A DNA stretch of 64,000 nt from an uncultured Mucilaginibacter sp. (GTDB lineage Bacteria; Bacteroidota; Bacteroidia; Sphingobacteriales; Sphingobacteriaceae): the NCBI GenBank assembly GCA_903864275.1, contig CAIPFE010000012.1:44332-108331 (forward strand). Reading direction: 5' to 3'. Every line of letters begins with the position of its first letter. The first letter of the stretch is position 1. The translations under genes and the position numbers were made by a program. The notes beneath the pieces were generated by a model, which was not told the DNA's origin, ran no database searches, and was given only the letters and a program-made list of their open reading frames with translations. Shown here one piece after another: positions 29,391-38,807 of this stretch.

Positions 29391-30666
29391 TTAATACGAT
29401 ATTGAAAAGCACACATTGCCGCTCGGTCATTTTTTTTGCAGAATATTTTTCTAATGCCGTTTTATTGTAGACCGTCGACTCAGCCTTTCCAGTAGCTACC
29501 TTTATTAAAAAGTTATTTATTTTATCAATGAGACCATTGGTTTTATCATAAGTGTAATTATCAATTAATCCGAATTCATTTAAAGTATCAACTGCCCCAC
29601 TCTTTGAATTAAAAATTGAAAGCAATGGTTTACGGGTAAGCAAATAAGGGTATATTTTTGAAGCTGTATATTTTGGATCGTCAGACCCCGGAATAAATAA
29701 AGCATCAGCCTGAAGCAATGTTAAAAGTGCATGATAATAACTTATTCTGCTCGTAATTTCAACTATGGACTTTTCAACTTCATATTGTTTTGCTAAGAAC
29801 AGTATGGTAGCTGTCCCTTTTCCGGCAGGGGCGTAGCTGGTGCCTATAAAATAGAATTTCAATTTACTAAACAGCTCCGGTTGGTTTGTTAACCCTTTTT
29901 TGAGCGCTTCAAAAACAGGTTGAATTGCTTTATGCATATCCACGCCCCCCCTGCCTACATAAACTATATTCTTAAACCCGGTTTGAAGTAAGGAATTAAA
30001 TTTATTTTGGTTATCCTCTGCTATTTTAATGTCTGGTTCAAAAGCGCCGAATGTGATTGTAGCCGATGGTATGTACTTTAGCGCAGGGTACCTGGTTTTT
30101 AAATCATTAATATAATGGTCGGATACACTTATCAACCCGTCAACCTGTTTCATTGCAATGGGCTCTAAAAATTTATGTAAGCGGTACGAAAACCAATATT
30201 TTGCAGGTTGCTGATCTTTGGGTTTACCCTGATAATAGTTGGAATGCCATGGGTCTTGCATGTCTATTACATAAGGAACGCCAAAACGTTTTTTCCAGTA
30301 AGCCCCTAGTATACAAAGTGGAAATTGAGTAGTTGAAAAATAAACAAGGTCATATTTCTCATTTTTTAAAATATCATTTACTTTTTGACGATAATACCAA
30401 AGTGAGCGCAAAGCATCACTGCCTAAGCCGACTTTCGCAGTTAATCTTTTATTTAAAGCTTTTACTGTGTGAATTTTGATATCAGGGGGAACACTTTGAA
30501 CCAGCAAATCATCCATCAAAATATCTGAATATTTTGCATCTGTTGTCATTATCGTCGCCTCCCATCCAAATTCTTTAAAATAAGGTAAACTCATGCGAAC
30601 ACGATGCATATCAGCCGCATTTAAAGGCGGAAAATTGGGTGAAATAATGAGAATTTTAGAATTCAA
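29377..30666 (-). CDS. Glycosyltransferase (GT4-like)
   Basis: ILIISPNFPPLNAADMHRVRMSLPYFKEFGWEATIMTTD...YVIDMQDPWHSNYYQ. Confidence 0.85.
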   Translation of the reverse strand: MNSKILIISPNFPPLNAADMHRVRMSLPYFKEFGWEATIMTTDAKYSDILMDDLLVQSVPPDIKIHTVKALNKRLTAKVGLGSDALRSLWYYRQKVNDILKNEKYDLVYFSTTQFPLCILGAYWKKRFGVPYVIDMQDPWHSNYYQGKPKDQQPAKYWFSYRLHKFLEPIAMKQVDGLISVSDHYINDLKTRYPALKYIPSATITFGAFEPDIKIAEDNQNKFNSLLQTGFKNIVYVGRGGVDMHKAIQPVFEALKKGLTNQPELFSKLKFYFIGTSYAPAGKGTATILFLAKQYEVEKSIVEITSRISYYHALLTLLQADALFIPGSDDPKYTASKIYPYLLTRKPLLSIFNSKSGAVDTLNEFGLIDNYTYDKTNGLIDKINNFLIKVATGKAESTVYNKTALEKYSAKKMTERQCVLFNIVLNGKN

Positions 30667-31919
30667 GTCTTGCTCAAGGTTTTTTTCACAAGAGTTAAAA
30701 ACTTTTGACTTTCATTTTCCCAGTTTAATTCGTTATGCGCAATCTTTAAAGCTGTATTTCGGGTTTCAAAAAGCTCTTCCCGATTTTGCAAATAGTATAA
30801 AAGAGCATCGGCAAATGACTGCATATTGTGTCTTTTATAGAGTTTTCCGATAGAGGGATACCGTTCTAAAAGCTCTGTTTGGGCCGTTGTATTGCTTGCT
30901 ATCACAGCAAGCCCTGCTTGTATATAAGTGAATATTTTGTTCGTTAAACAAATGTCGCGATTAAACGGGACTTCTGTTTCTAAGGCAAGGCCGATATCAA
31001 ATTGAGCAGCAAATTCAATTATTTTATCGGATGGTATTGGCTCATGGAAATGTAGTGTACTCGATTTGTCTTTAAGACGCATCTTGAAAATATTCTTGAT
31101 ACCCCGATCAGCTTCTCCTAATAAATGCAGCTCAAATGCAGTACCCTGCAAAAACTGCATCGCTTCAATAATATCCTCCAATCCGCGGTTAGGTCCAATC
31201 GTCTGCGAAAACCAAAAAAGCTTTAAAGGCATACTTTTGTCATTACTAATAGCAGGCTGCAGGGACGTTGCCGGAAATACATTTAACAGGGTGGTAACTT
31301 CAATCTTGTACAATTTAGCATAACAACCGGCGATGAGCGGGCTTGCCGCTGACATATAATTTACCAGTGGCAGGTACTTATCTTCAAGATAGCTGCAAAT
31401 TTTGAAATGGAATGAATTAATATCGTCGGTGATCTCTTGCCTGTGAAAATCTTCAGCGTCAAAGCCACAGGGCTTTTTGTATAACGCGGCCGTTTTGACT
31501 ACGGCAGGCAGTGCCCCGAGATTATGTGCAATATACAGATCGGCTTCATATTTTTTGGCGCCCCGGATTAAAAAATAGCTGCTTCGTGAAATGGCCAGGG
31601 CGCCAAAATATTTGTACCCCCCGGCTTTTTGAACAATAAATTTCGCTATTTTGAGTATCAAACGGCTTATCAGCCATGTGAATGGCTGCTGGTCAGGGTC
31701 GCCGCCTACACGTATAGCTTTCCATTTTTTTCCGGACAACAATTGCTGATCATACCGGGTTCCCCAATCATTCCAGTAAGCATATAATACGGTTACCTCG
31801 TATCCTGAGCCGGCCAAAACATCCGCCTCTTTTACCAGGCGCGGATTAAGTGATGGCTGTCCCGAAGAGACAAGCAATATTTTTTTGCTATTAAATGAAG
31901 ACGGTTTTTCCAGGGCCAT
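30663..31919 (-). CDS. Glycosyltransferase (GT4-like)
   Basis: ILLVSSGQPSLNPRLVKEADVLAGSGYEVTVLYAYW...LKLFWFSQTIGPNRGLEDIIEAMQFLQGTAFELHLLGEA. Confidence 0.85.
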   Translation of the reverse strand: MALEKPSSFNSKKILLVSSGQPSLNPRLVKEADVLAGSGYEVTVLYAYWNDWGTRYDQQLLSGKKWKAIRVGGDPDQQPFTWLISRLILKIAKFIVQKAGGYKYFGALAISRSSYFLIRGAKKYEADLYIAHNLGALPAVVKTAALYKKPCGFDAEDFHRQEITDDINSFHFKICSYLEDKYLPLVNYMSAASPLIAGCYAKLYKIEVTTLLNVFPATSLQPAISNDKSMPLKLFWFSQTIGPNRGLEDIIEAMQFLQGTAFELHLLGEADRGIKNIFKMRLKDKSSTLHFHEPIPSDKIIEFAAQFDIGLALETEVPFNRDICLTNKIFTYIQAGLAVIASNTTAQTELLERYPSIGKLYKRHNMQSFADALLYYLQNREELFETRNTALKIAHNELNWENESQKFLTLVKKTLSKT

Positions 31920-31943
31920 AAGGGCAGTTGAATATTAGCATTT

Positions 31944-32078
31944 TTATTTTGCAGGCCTCATTACTTGCCCGGTAGCCAATTGTTTTGTTTTAATATTATT
32001 GAACCTCGATTTTGATTTTAGAAAAGAACGCCCGTAAAAATAATAATGGCTGCGATTTAAACTCCAATCAATTCTGTA
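31944..32078 (-). pseudogene. Orphan 3' tail of a lost CDS (probable GT2 C-terminus)
   Basis: Open frame without ATG start: YRIDWSLNRSHYYFYGRSFLKSKSRFNNIKTKQLATGQVMRPAK*; overlaps the FkbM stop, precedes the next glycosyltransferase. Confidence 0.55.
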
Positions 32079-32779
32079 TTAATCAATAATACGTTAAAGA
32101 AAACGTTAAACTTGCCAAACCCCCACCGGTAAGGCTCGTAAAAACCGGAAACTACAAACCCATTATCACTTGTAAGCTCCAGCAGATCGGAAATATAGGT
32201 CTTATAGGGATCATTTTTATTAAATCCTACTTCGGAATATATCATTTTAACATTTGTTTTTAATAAAGGCCCAAATCCCTTCAAAACTTCCGCTTCATAA
32301 CCTTCAACATCCATTTTCAATAAATCGACAGTTTTGATTTGATTTTGAATAAGGAAATTTTGGCCCGTATTGATTTTTACAACCTCGGTTCTTAAAAATG
32401 TTCCGTCATTACCTTTCAATGAAGAGCACCCGCTTGAATTATTTAAGTGTATGATATGATCCTCGATGCTTGAACCTAATCCCTGGTTAAATGTGCGAAT
32501 GTTTTTGCTGCTGATATTTGATACCAACTCCTTGTAAGTTGCTTCAACAGGTTCAAAACAATAAATATCGCTGTCCGGGAAATGTTTAATAAAATGATTT
32601 GCTGTTTGCCCGACATTGGCCCCTACGTCAAAAATAACTTTTGGATAAAAATTCGCTCTTTTCAGGTCCAATGGCAATATTCTGCCATTTGGTATAAAGG
32701 GAGTTAATTTATAGTTGTATTTAATGAGGTTATTAAAGCTCCTGCCTATAACTTGTCCAATTCGTAGTTTGATATTCAT
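32057..32779 (-). CDS. FkbM family methyltransferase
   Basis: VIFDVGANVGQTANHFIKHFPDSDIYCFEPVEATYKEL...VDLLKMDVEGYEAEVLKGFGPLL. Confidence 0.92.
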   Translation of the reverse strand: MNIKLRIGQVIGRSFNNLIKYNYKLTPFIPNGRILPLDLKRANFYPKVIFDVGANVGQTANHFIKHFPDSDIYCFEPVEATYKELVSNISSKNIRTFNQGLGSSIEDHIIHLNNSSGCSSLKGNDGTFLRTEVVKINTGQNFLIQNQIKTVDLLKMDVEGYEAEVLKGFGPLLKTNVKMIYSEVGFNKNDPYKTYISDLLELTSDNGFVVSGFYEPYRWGFGKFNVFFNVLLINTELIGV

Positions 32780-33792
32780 TTATATAAATTTAGATAGTCT
32801 TTTGCAATTTTATTAATATCGAATTTTTTATAAGCCCCCGCCCGGCACCCAACACGATCAAAATGGTTTAAATTACTTAGGGCTTGTACCATTTCGTCAA
32901 ATGTGTCAACCACGAAGCCGGTATCGTTACTGACAACTTCCGGCACCGAGCCACGATTAAAAGCAATGACAGGCGTGCCGCAAGCCATCGCTTCTACCAT
33001 CACCATTCCAAAAGGCTCATCCCATTCGATAGGGAATAATAACGCCCGGGCTTGCCGCAGATAGAAATTTTTCTGTACATCATCTAAAGCGCCAACATAT
33101 TTTATTTGCGCATTATCAATTTGCGGTTCAATTTCGTTTTTAAAATAAGCATAGTTGTCGGGCGTGTGTGATATATTGCCGGCAAGGATCAGCTGGTTAT
33201 TGGTCGCCTTTGCAATTTTTATAGCGGTGTGTGCCCCTTTTACCCGGTCCAGCCTTCCTAAAAAAATTAAAGGTGCGTCATTGTCCACCGTGTCGTTTAA
33301 TTCATATCGCGAAAAGTCGATCGCATTATAAACGGTATCCCATTTGCCGGCCATATTACCTGTTGATACACAGTAATTACTGCATGCAGTAAATGTTAAA
33401 TTACGGTTTGGCAGGCCATTTACAATTTTTATTCCTTTCGTTGAAACTGGCCTCCCATATGTCATTATTTTCTTTACAGGTGAGTCCAATACCGGCAGCA
33501 AATAGATCAGGCGGCCAAAATTATGTATGAGGTCAAAGTTGTTCCGGTTTTTCCACAAATATTTCCAGGCAAACGCTGCTTCCTGAAATCTTACCGGACG
33601 GGAGCGACTGAGGTCGTTTGTTCCAAAGGTTACAGTTTTGCCACTGCAATGTGATTGCGGGCCGGCAAGCAAGGTGACCTCATGGCCAAGCTTTTGATAT
33701 TCTTCAGCAAATAAATAAACCAGCCTTTCATGTCCTCCATATAATGTCGGCGGAATGGGTATTCCCGGATCCATCACAAGCAATATCCTCAT
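32776..33792 (-). CDS. GT4-family glycosyltransferase
   Basis: PIPPTLYGGHERLVYLFAEEYQKLGHEVTLLAGPQS...PLIFLGRLDRVKGAHTAIKIAK...FGMVMVEAMACGTPVIAFNRGSVPEVV. Confidence 0.92.
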   Translation of the reverse strand: MRILLVMDPGIPIPPTLYGGHERLVYLFAEEYQKLGHEVTLLAGPQSHCSGKTVTFGTNDLSRSRPVRFQEAAFAWKYLWKNRNNFDLIHNFGRLIYLLPVLDSPVKKIMTYGRPVSTKGIKIVNGLPNRNLTFTACSNYCVSTGNMAGKWDTVYNAIDFSRYELNDTVDNDAPLIFLGRLDRVKGAHTAIKIAKATNNQLILAGNISHTPDNYAYFKNEIEPQIDNAQIKYVGALDDVQKNFYLRQARALLFPIEWDEPFGMVMVEAMACGTPVIAFNRGSVPEVVSNDTGFVVDTFDEMVQALSNLNHFDRVGCRAGAYKKFDINKIAKDYLNLYK

Positions 33793-34772
33793 CTATAAAC
33801 GCTGCCTATTATTTGCAACATCCTTTGAGCGCTTTTTTTTAAGGTGAGATTTTCTAAAATATAATCGCGCGGACTATAAATATCATTTTTTATTCCATCC
33901 CAAAAAATATTGATCTGCTTTTCAAAATCTTCAAATTTTTTGAACCGTATCCCACATTTATCATTAAAGAACGGAACAGAACTTGCCGGGACGGGGTTTA
34001 GTTCGCCCCATGTAAAGCGGTTGGGGTCAAGCCAAAGGCCCTGATCCCATGCCAATACAGGCACATTCATCGATAATGCTTCGCAAATTGCAAACCCCTG
34101 GCTTTCGTGCTCACATAAAAATACCATGCCTTTGCATTGCGATAATAAATTGTGATACGCTGTTTCCTCGTATTGCCCGTAACTGATCTCGCGGTATGAT
34201 AAGGCCAATTGCTCTATTTTTTTTAGTATCGGTAATCTTAATTCATTGTCTATTTGCTGTTTATTCCACATGATCTTGTTGTAAACAAGCAAATCAAACT
34301 TTTTATTTGATGTACCAGCGGGCGACCATTTTTCAGTGTCGATACCAGCGGGCCATAATTCGCATTTGTCGGCGCCATACCAGGGGATATAAATATTCCT
34401 TGTCCAGGCAGAGTGCTGCAGGTATTTTGCAACCGGGTATTCTTCACAAAGCCCCGGCCACTGCGCAGGATGGGTCACCAAAGCAATACCTGCAATTACC
34501 GGGTTGGTTTGTTTGTACCCATTCAACGCATATTTACCATTACCTAAAACGACAACTGGCTCAGCGGGCTTGATTTTTTTGAAAGGTAAATTGATGTCAT
34601 AAGCAACTTTCAACTGGTCCAATCCTTTACAGAGGTTGATGAATACTTTTTCAACACCGCTTATTTTTTTTCGTCGGATTATTTTTTTGAGCAGCCCGAT
34701 CAAGTGCCTGTCTCCCCTGAAATAGCGATCTTTTGCGGGTTCCGTACGGAAGTAAAGATGTATCGTGCTCAT
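33789..34772 (-). CDS. Glycosyltransferase
   Basis: GKYALNGYKQTNPVIAGIALVTHPAQWPGL...YNLLSQCKGMVFLCEHESQGFAICEALSMNVPVLAWDQG. Confidence 0.75.
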   Translation of the reverse strand: MSTIHLYFRTEPAKDRYFRGDRHLIGLLKKIIRRKKISGVEKVFINLCKGLDQLKVAYDINLPFKKIKPAEPVVVLGNGKYALNGYKQTNPVIAGIALVTHPAQWPGLCEEYPVAKYLQHSAWTRNIYIPWYGADKCELWPAGIDTEKWSPAGTSNKKFDLLVYNKIMWNKQQIDNELRLPILKKIEQLALSYREISYGQYEETAYHNLLSQCKGMVFLCEHESQGFAICEALSMNVPVLAWDQGLWLDPNRFTWGELNPVPASSVPFFNDKCGIRFKKFEDFEKQINIFWDGIKNDIYSPRDYILENLTLKKSAQRMLQIIGSVYR

Positions 34773-34852
34773 TTAGTTCGGAGCAGCATAGTTAAACGCC
34801 CATTAAAGTCGCCGATGGCTTTGTTAAAACTCATTTCACTGTCGGTAAAAAA
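34769..34852 (-). pseudogene. Orphan 3' tail of a lost CDS, stop overlapping the next start (ATGA)
   Basis: Frame FFTDSEMSFNKAIGDFNGRLTMLLRTK*; after one upstream TGA the same frame continues as ...EICIAKYM. Confidence 0.45.
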
Positions 34853-34877
34853 TCACATGTATTTTGCGATACAGATT

Positions 34878-35891
34878 TCAACCGAGGGTTGTAGAATTTT
34901 TGAAGAAATTGAATTGCTTTAAGTTTTTTGATAAATCCATCGATGGTTTTTCTATCAATCTGTAAAACAAATAAGCAAATGCAATACTAACAACTAAACA
35001 CAATGGATATAATATAAAATTATTAGTGATAAAGGTGTGCATTAGTGTTGCAAAAAAATAGCTAATTGGCAAATGCACTAAATATAAGGAATATGATATT
35101 TTACCGGTAAAACTTATATAGTTTGGCAGTTTATTGTTTTTATAAAGGAGGATAAAAAGAGCAGTTAATAATGGTATAATACCTGTGATATATGATACCT
35201 CAAACATTAAAAAAACAGCATAAAGTACAAGGATAATTATGGTTCTGTTTTTAGTGATTTTATTAATAAAGCCTAAAAACGCAATGTACCCGATAACAAA
35301 ATCATATAAATTTGATATGATAATTCCCCTGTAAGTAAACTGCATAAAAATGCACAGTGCACTAACCGATACTAAACATATCACTGAAATATTTGGACCA
35401 ATCCGATTTAAAATAGGATAGAATAAACCAAGCAGGATATAAAATTGAAATTCAATTGAAAGAGTCCAGAAAATACTTGAATACCATTGCGCACCCTTTA
35501 CAAATGGCACTAAATAAAACAGATGTAATACAACCAAATTTAAGTTTAATAGAGAAAATGGCAATCCCCCAATAATAAAAAGCAACGCTACGGTGCACCA
35601 ATAGGGAGGATCAATCCGTACACTTCTTCTAATTAGAAAAGTAAAAAAATCGCTTAACTTATAACCCTTTTTGTAGAGCGAGTATGGTATTATAAATCCG
35701 GAAATTACAAAGAAAATGGGTACCCCCTGTTGCCCATTCATAATTATATAATCGACTAATCTGTTTACGTGAAAATTAATTACTAAGCCTATATGCACAA
35801 AACAAACTGATAATGCTGCGATGCCTCTTAAAATTGTTACGCTGTTTATCTTATTATAGCTTTTGTCCAATAAATTATAGTTTGCCTGCAA
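34878..35891 (-). CDS. Acyltransferase family 3 (OafA/YrhL-like O-acyltransferase)
   Basis: NSVTILRGIAALSVCFVHIG...QGVPIFFVISGFIIPYSLYKKGYK...RSVRIDPPYW. Confidence 0.92.
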   Translation of the reverse strand: MQANYNLLDKSYNKINSVTILRGIAALSVCFVHIGLVINFHVNRLVDYIIMNGQQGVPIFFVISGFIIPYSLYKKGYKLSDFFTFLIRRSVRIDPPYWCTVALLFIIGGLPFSLLNLNLVVLHLFYLVPFVKGAQWYSSIFWTLSIEFQFYILLGLFYPILNRIGPNISVICLVSVSALCIFMQFTYRGIIISNLYDFVIGYIAFLGFINKITKNRTIIILVLYAVFLMFEVSYITGIIPLLTALFILLYKNNKLPNYISFTGKISYSLYLVHLPISYFFATLMHTFITNNFILYPLCLVVSIAFAYLFYRLIEKPSMDLSKNLKQFNFFKNSTTLG

Positions 35892-35950
35892 TCTTTTATT
35901 TTATATAAATCAAGTTATTTTTAATATAATTTGTCGAGATAATGAATACT

Positions 35951-37102
35951 TCAATGGCGTACCATTTGTAATATTTTTTTTAAAGAACTGCTGATTTGAT
36001 GATCATTCAAAGCCCTTTTCCTGCCGTTGACTTTCAGTGTTTTCCTTTTTTTAAAATCAACCTGGAGCGCTTTTGCTTTGAAGATCAATTCGGATGCATC
36101 TTTATAAACAGCTATCTCATTTTCTGTATCGTATAATTCTTCAATACCTTCTGTCCACTCCGTTAAATAACAGGCCCCAAGCATTGGCGCTTCTATATCA
36201 CGCAGCCTAGAATAACTGTCGGGTTTTAAAAGCGGGAAATGAAATGAAGGGTAACGGTTAATACCTAATGTGATCATGCTTTCGGCCGTTAATGCATTGT
36301 ATTGCTCAAATGTTGGCGGTTTGTTAATTTTTGAAGTCAATATACTGCTCAATACGGCACTACTGTTACGGTGTTTTATTTTACGTAAATAAGGTATAAT
36401 ACCCAGTTGTTTAATTGAATTAAGATTAAACATTATTTTTTTGTCGAGTGTATAATCCGGCGTAACCGGATGCAGGGTTATTTCGGGGTCTAACCAACCA
36501 TTACCATAAATGGCTAAAGGCAGATCCGGAGCTTGTTCAAGTACCTGCTCAACTAATAACATTCGTTGAATATCCATTGACCCGATAAAAGTAACCTGGT
36601 TGTTTTTTTCTTCCTTTAAAACCCGGTATTTCGGATCGATCCACATGGGCATCGGTAAATTTATATAAGGGTAACCGGCTTTTTTATACCAGTTAACGGC
36701 CTTGTACTCGGGTACCCAATTAAGGTCGAAAACTTCAAATTGGGAAGGGACCCTTTTGAAATCACGAATGTGATCGCAAAAAAAATTCACACATGGAATG
36801 CCCGTTTTTTGTATTTCCTTAATGGCTGTTTCATCGATCTGCCCTGGGTACAGGTAACTTAAAAAAATATCTGCGGGATTTTTTTTTAGCCAATCAACGG
36901 TTTTCCCCCAGGTATCCTGCTTCCATTTCAAAAAGCCATCTTTGCTTTGGGGCACCAGCCCGAATGCCCAGTCGGCATCGGGGCACTCCGTCCATTGATA
37001 GCCGGCTTCATCTATCCCGTTTTTTATATAGTATTGCCAAAAATCGTACGCCGGGATTGGATGTTGCTGATCTGATTGGAGAAATGATAAAAAGATATTC
37101 AC
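35951..37102 (-). CDS. CgeB-like glycosyltransferase
   Basis: GIPCVNFFCDHIRDFKRVPSQFEVFDLNWVPE...FPLLKPDSYSRLRDIEAPMLGACYLTEWTEGIEELYD. Confidence 0.75.
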   Translation of the reverse strand: MNIFLSFLQSDQQHPIPAYDFWQYYIKNGIDEAGYQWTECPDADWAFGLVPQSKDGFLKWKQDTWGKTVDWLKKNPADIFLSYLYPGQIDETAIKEIQKTGIPCVNFFCDHIRDFKRVPSQFEVFDLNWVPEYKAVNWYKKAGYPYINLPMPMWIDPKYRVLKEEKNNQVTFIGSMDIQRMLLVEQVLEQAPDLPLAIYGNGWLDPEITLHPVTPDYTLDKKIMFNLNSIKQLGIIPYLRKIKHRNSSAVLSSILTSKINKPPTFEQYNALTAESMITLGINRYPSFHFPLLKPDSYSRLRDIEAPMLGACYLTEWTEGIEELYDTENEIAVYKDASELIFKAKALQVDFKKRKTLKVNGRKRALNDHQISSSLKKILQMVRH

Positions 37103-37806
37103 TCCGCTATCTTTTCTTTGTGACCCGCACCTGCGACCAGGCCTTCTATATTGATCATATCCAATTCGGTAGTATTATAACTCCCAGCCTTTAACACGTT
37201 TGCAGCTGCGAATTCTATTGAAATATTAAGCGGCTGCTGTGTTTTTTTAAAAAAAAAGCTACTAAGGTTCTTGAGTAAACTTCTGGCGCCAACTATTCGT
37301 TCGGGATAAGCAAATACTTCATTTAAACACTTTAATAAAACCCCCTCAAAAGTTACGGCGTCTTTTATCCAATAGGCACGGGTGGAAATGGTGCCGGTTT
37401 TATTTTTATAGTTATATCCTTTAAATGCAATATCCTGGAAAATTGGTTTTTTGAATAATTCCGTCGGATAATATCTCCCGGTTATTTTAAATATATTTTG
37501 ACCGGGCGGCAGATACTTGGCTATAAAAAGCAGCATTAACAATTCGTTTAATCCTTTATTAACAAACTGGTATTGCTGCATATGGAATAATTTAACCCGT
37601 GGAAAATCTGATAATAATTCCCTGAGCTGCAGGTCATTTAACAAAGGCGAATTGTCGATTAAAAAGATGGCGTCAAATCCTTTACTTTGCAATGCCGATA
37701 ACGTAGCCCTGGTTTGATCAAGCCGCTCTTCGAAGGAATAAAAACTTTTTATATTCCCACCCTGTTCGGTTGATGGCTTAATGGTCGAAGTAACGACAGC
37801 GATCAC
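37099..37806 (-). CDS. Putative glycosyltransferase-like protein, family unclear
   Basis: MIAVVTSTIKPSTEQGGNIKSFYSFEERLDQTRATLSALQSKGFDAIFLIDNS...NIFKITGRYYPT; overlaps neighbours in operon fashion. Confidence 0.6.
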   Translation of the reverse strand: MIAVVTSTIKPSTEQGGNIKSFYSFEERLDQTRATLSALQSKGFDAIFLIDNSPLLNDLQLRELLSDFPRVKLFHMQQYQFVNKGLNELLMLLFIAKYLPPGQNIFKITGRYYPTELFKKPIFQDIAFKGYNYKNKTGTISTRAYWIKDAVTFEGVLLKCLNEVFAYPERIVGARSLLKNLSSFFFKKTQQPLNISIEFAAANVLKAGSYNTTELDMINIEGLVAGAGHKEKIAE

Positions 37807-38807
37807 TTAATTGCAGATAAATATTTATTTCTGAAAACATAGGCATAATAAAATTGAATTATCCTTGCCGTTTTCCAGCCAAATATTTTTTTAATGAACT
37901 CTATATTCTTTCCCCCTAATTGCGGAATGTAGTCTGTCCCCCCCAAATTTTCAATAACTTTTAATATTTCATCAGTTAATTCTTTATCAACCAGGTAAGT
38001 TTCTAAAGCCAGATCCATCGCGCTGTGGGCCAAAGCTTTTTTTGCTGAAACATCTGTGGTTGCATTTAGCAAGTGCTGTTTTTTAAGCAAAAAGGATTCG
38101 AACCGGCCATGCAACGCCTGTTTAGTATTGGCTGAGGCCAGGCTAACACCATCTTTATATTTTCTATAATAGTTAAAACAGTCGTTTGCATAAACAATTC
38201 CTTCGCTTGCAAGTACTGCCCGGCAAAAGAATTCTCCATCATCATCGGGCGAATAAAATTCAGACCAGTAGCCAGCTTTTTTGATTATTCCGGTAGGGGT
38301 CAACCATGCATTTGTTTGAATCATAGAGCCGCGATTATTATTACCCCCGTATAAATTTGACAAAAACGCGGCCGGGTCATCAGTTTCATATAAAAATGAA
38401 TCTTCATAGGACGAAGAAGAGCATTCGAAAGGGTTTTGATCACTAAAGAAGTGGACCGTACGGCAAACAGCGATCTTTCCGGAATGCTGTAAAAGCAGGT
38501 TTAATTGACCGGTAATTTTATTTGCGCCTAACAAATCATCCGCATCCAGGAATTGTATAAACTCCCCTTTCGCCTCAGTTAAGCCTTTATTACGCGCTGC
38601 GCCGGCACCTTTATTTTCCTGCTGAAATATCCTTACAGCTTTACTTTCATATTCTCGTGCAACGTTTAATGAACCATCTGTTGAACCATCGTCTACTATA
38701 ATTATTTCCTTATTGATCCAGGTTTGAGCTAAAGCGGAGTCAATACACTCAGCTAAGTATTTTTCTGAATTATAAACAGGAATTATAATAGAAACTAAAG
38801 GGTTCAC
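37803..38807 (-). CDS. GT2-family glycosyltransferase
   Basis: PLVSIIIPVYNSEKYLAECIDSALAQTWINKEIIIVDDGSTDGSLNVA...FLDADDLL. Confidence 0.94.
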   Translation of the reverse strand: MNPLVSIIIPVYNSEKYLAECIDSALAQTWINKEIIIVDDGSTDGSLNVAREYESKAVRIFQQENKGAGAARNKGLTEAKGEFIQFLDADDLLGANKITGQLNLLLQHSGKIAVCRTVHFFSDQNPFECSSSSYEDSFLYETDDPAAFLSNLYGGNNNRGSMIQTNAWLTPTGIIKKAGYWSEFYSPDDDGEFFCRAVLASEGIVYANDCFNYYRKYKDGVSLASANTKQALHGRFESFLLKKQHLLNATTDVSAKKALAHSAMDLALETYLVDKELTDEILKVIENLGGTDYIPQLGGKNIEFIKKIFGWKTARIIQFYYAYVFRNKYLSAIK

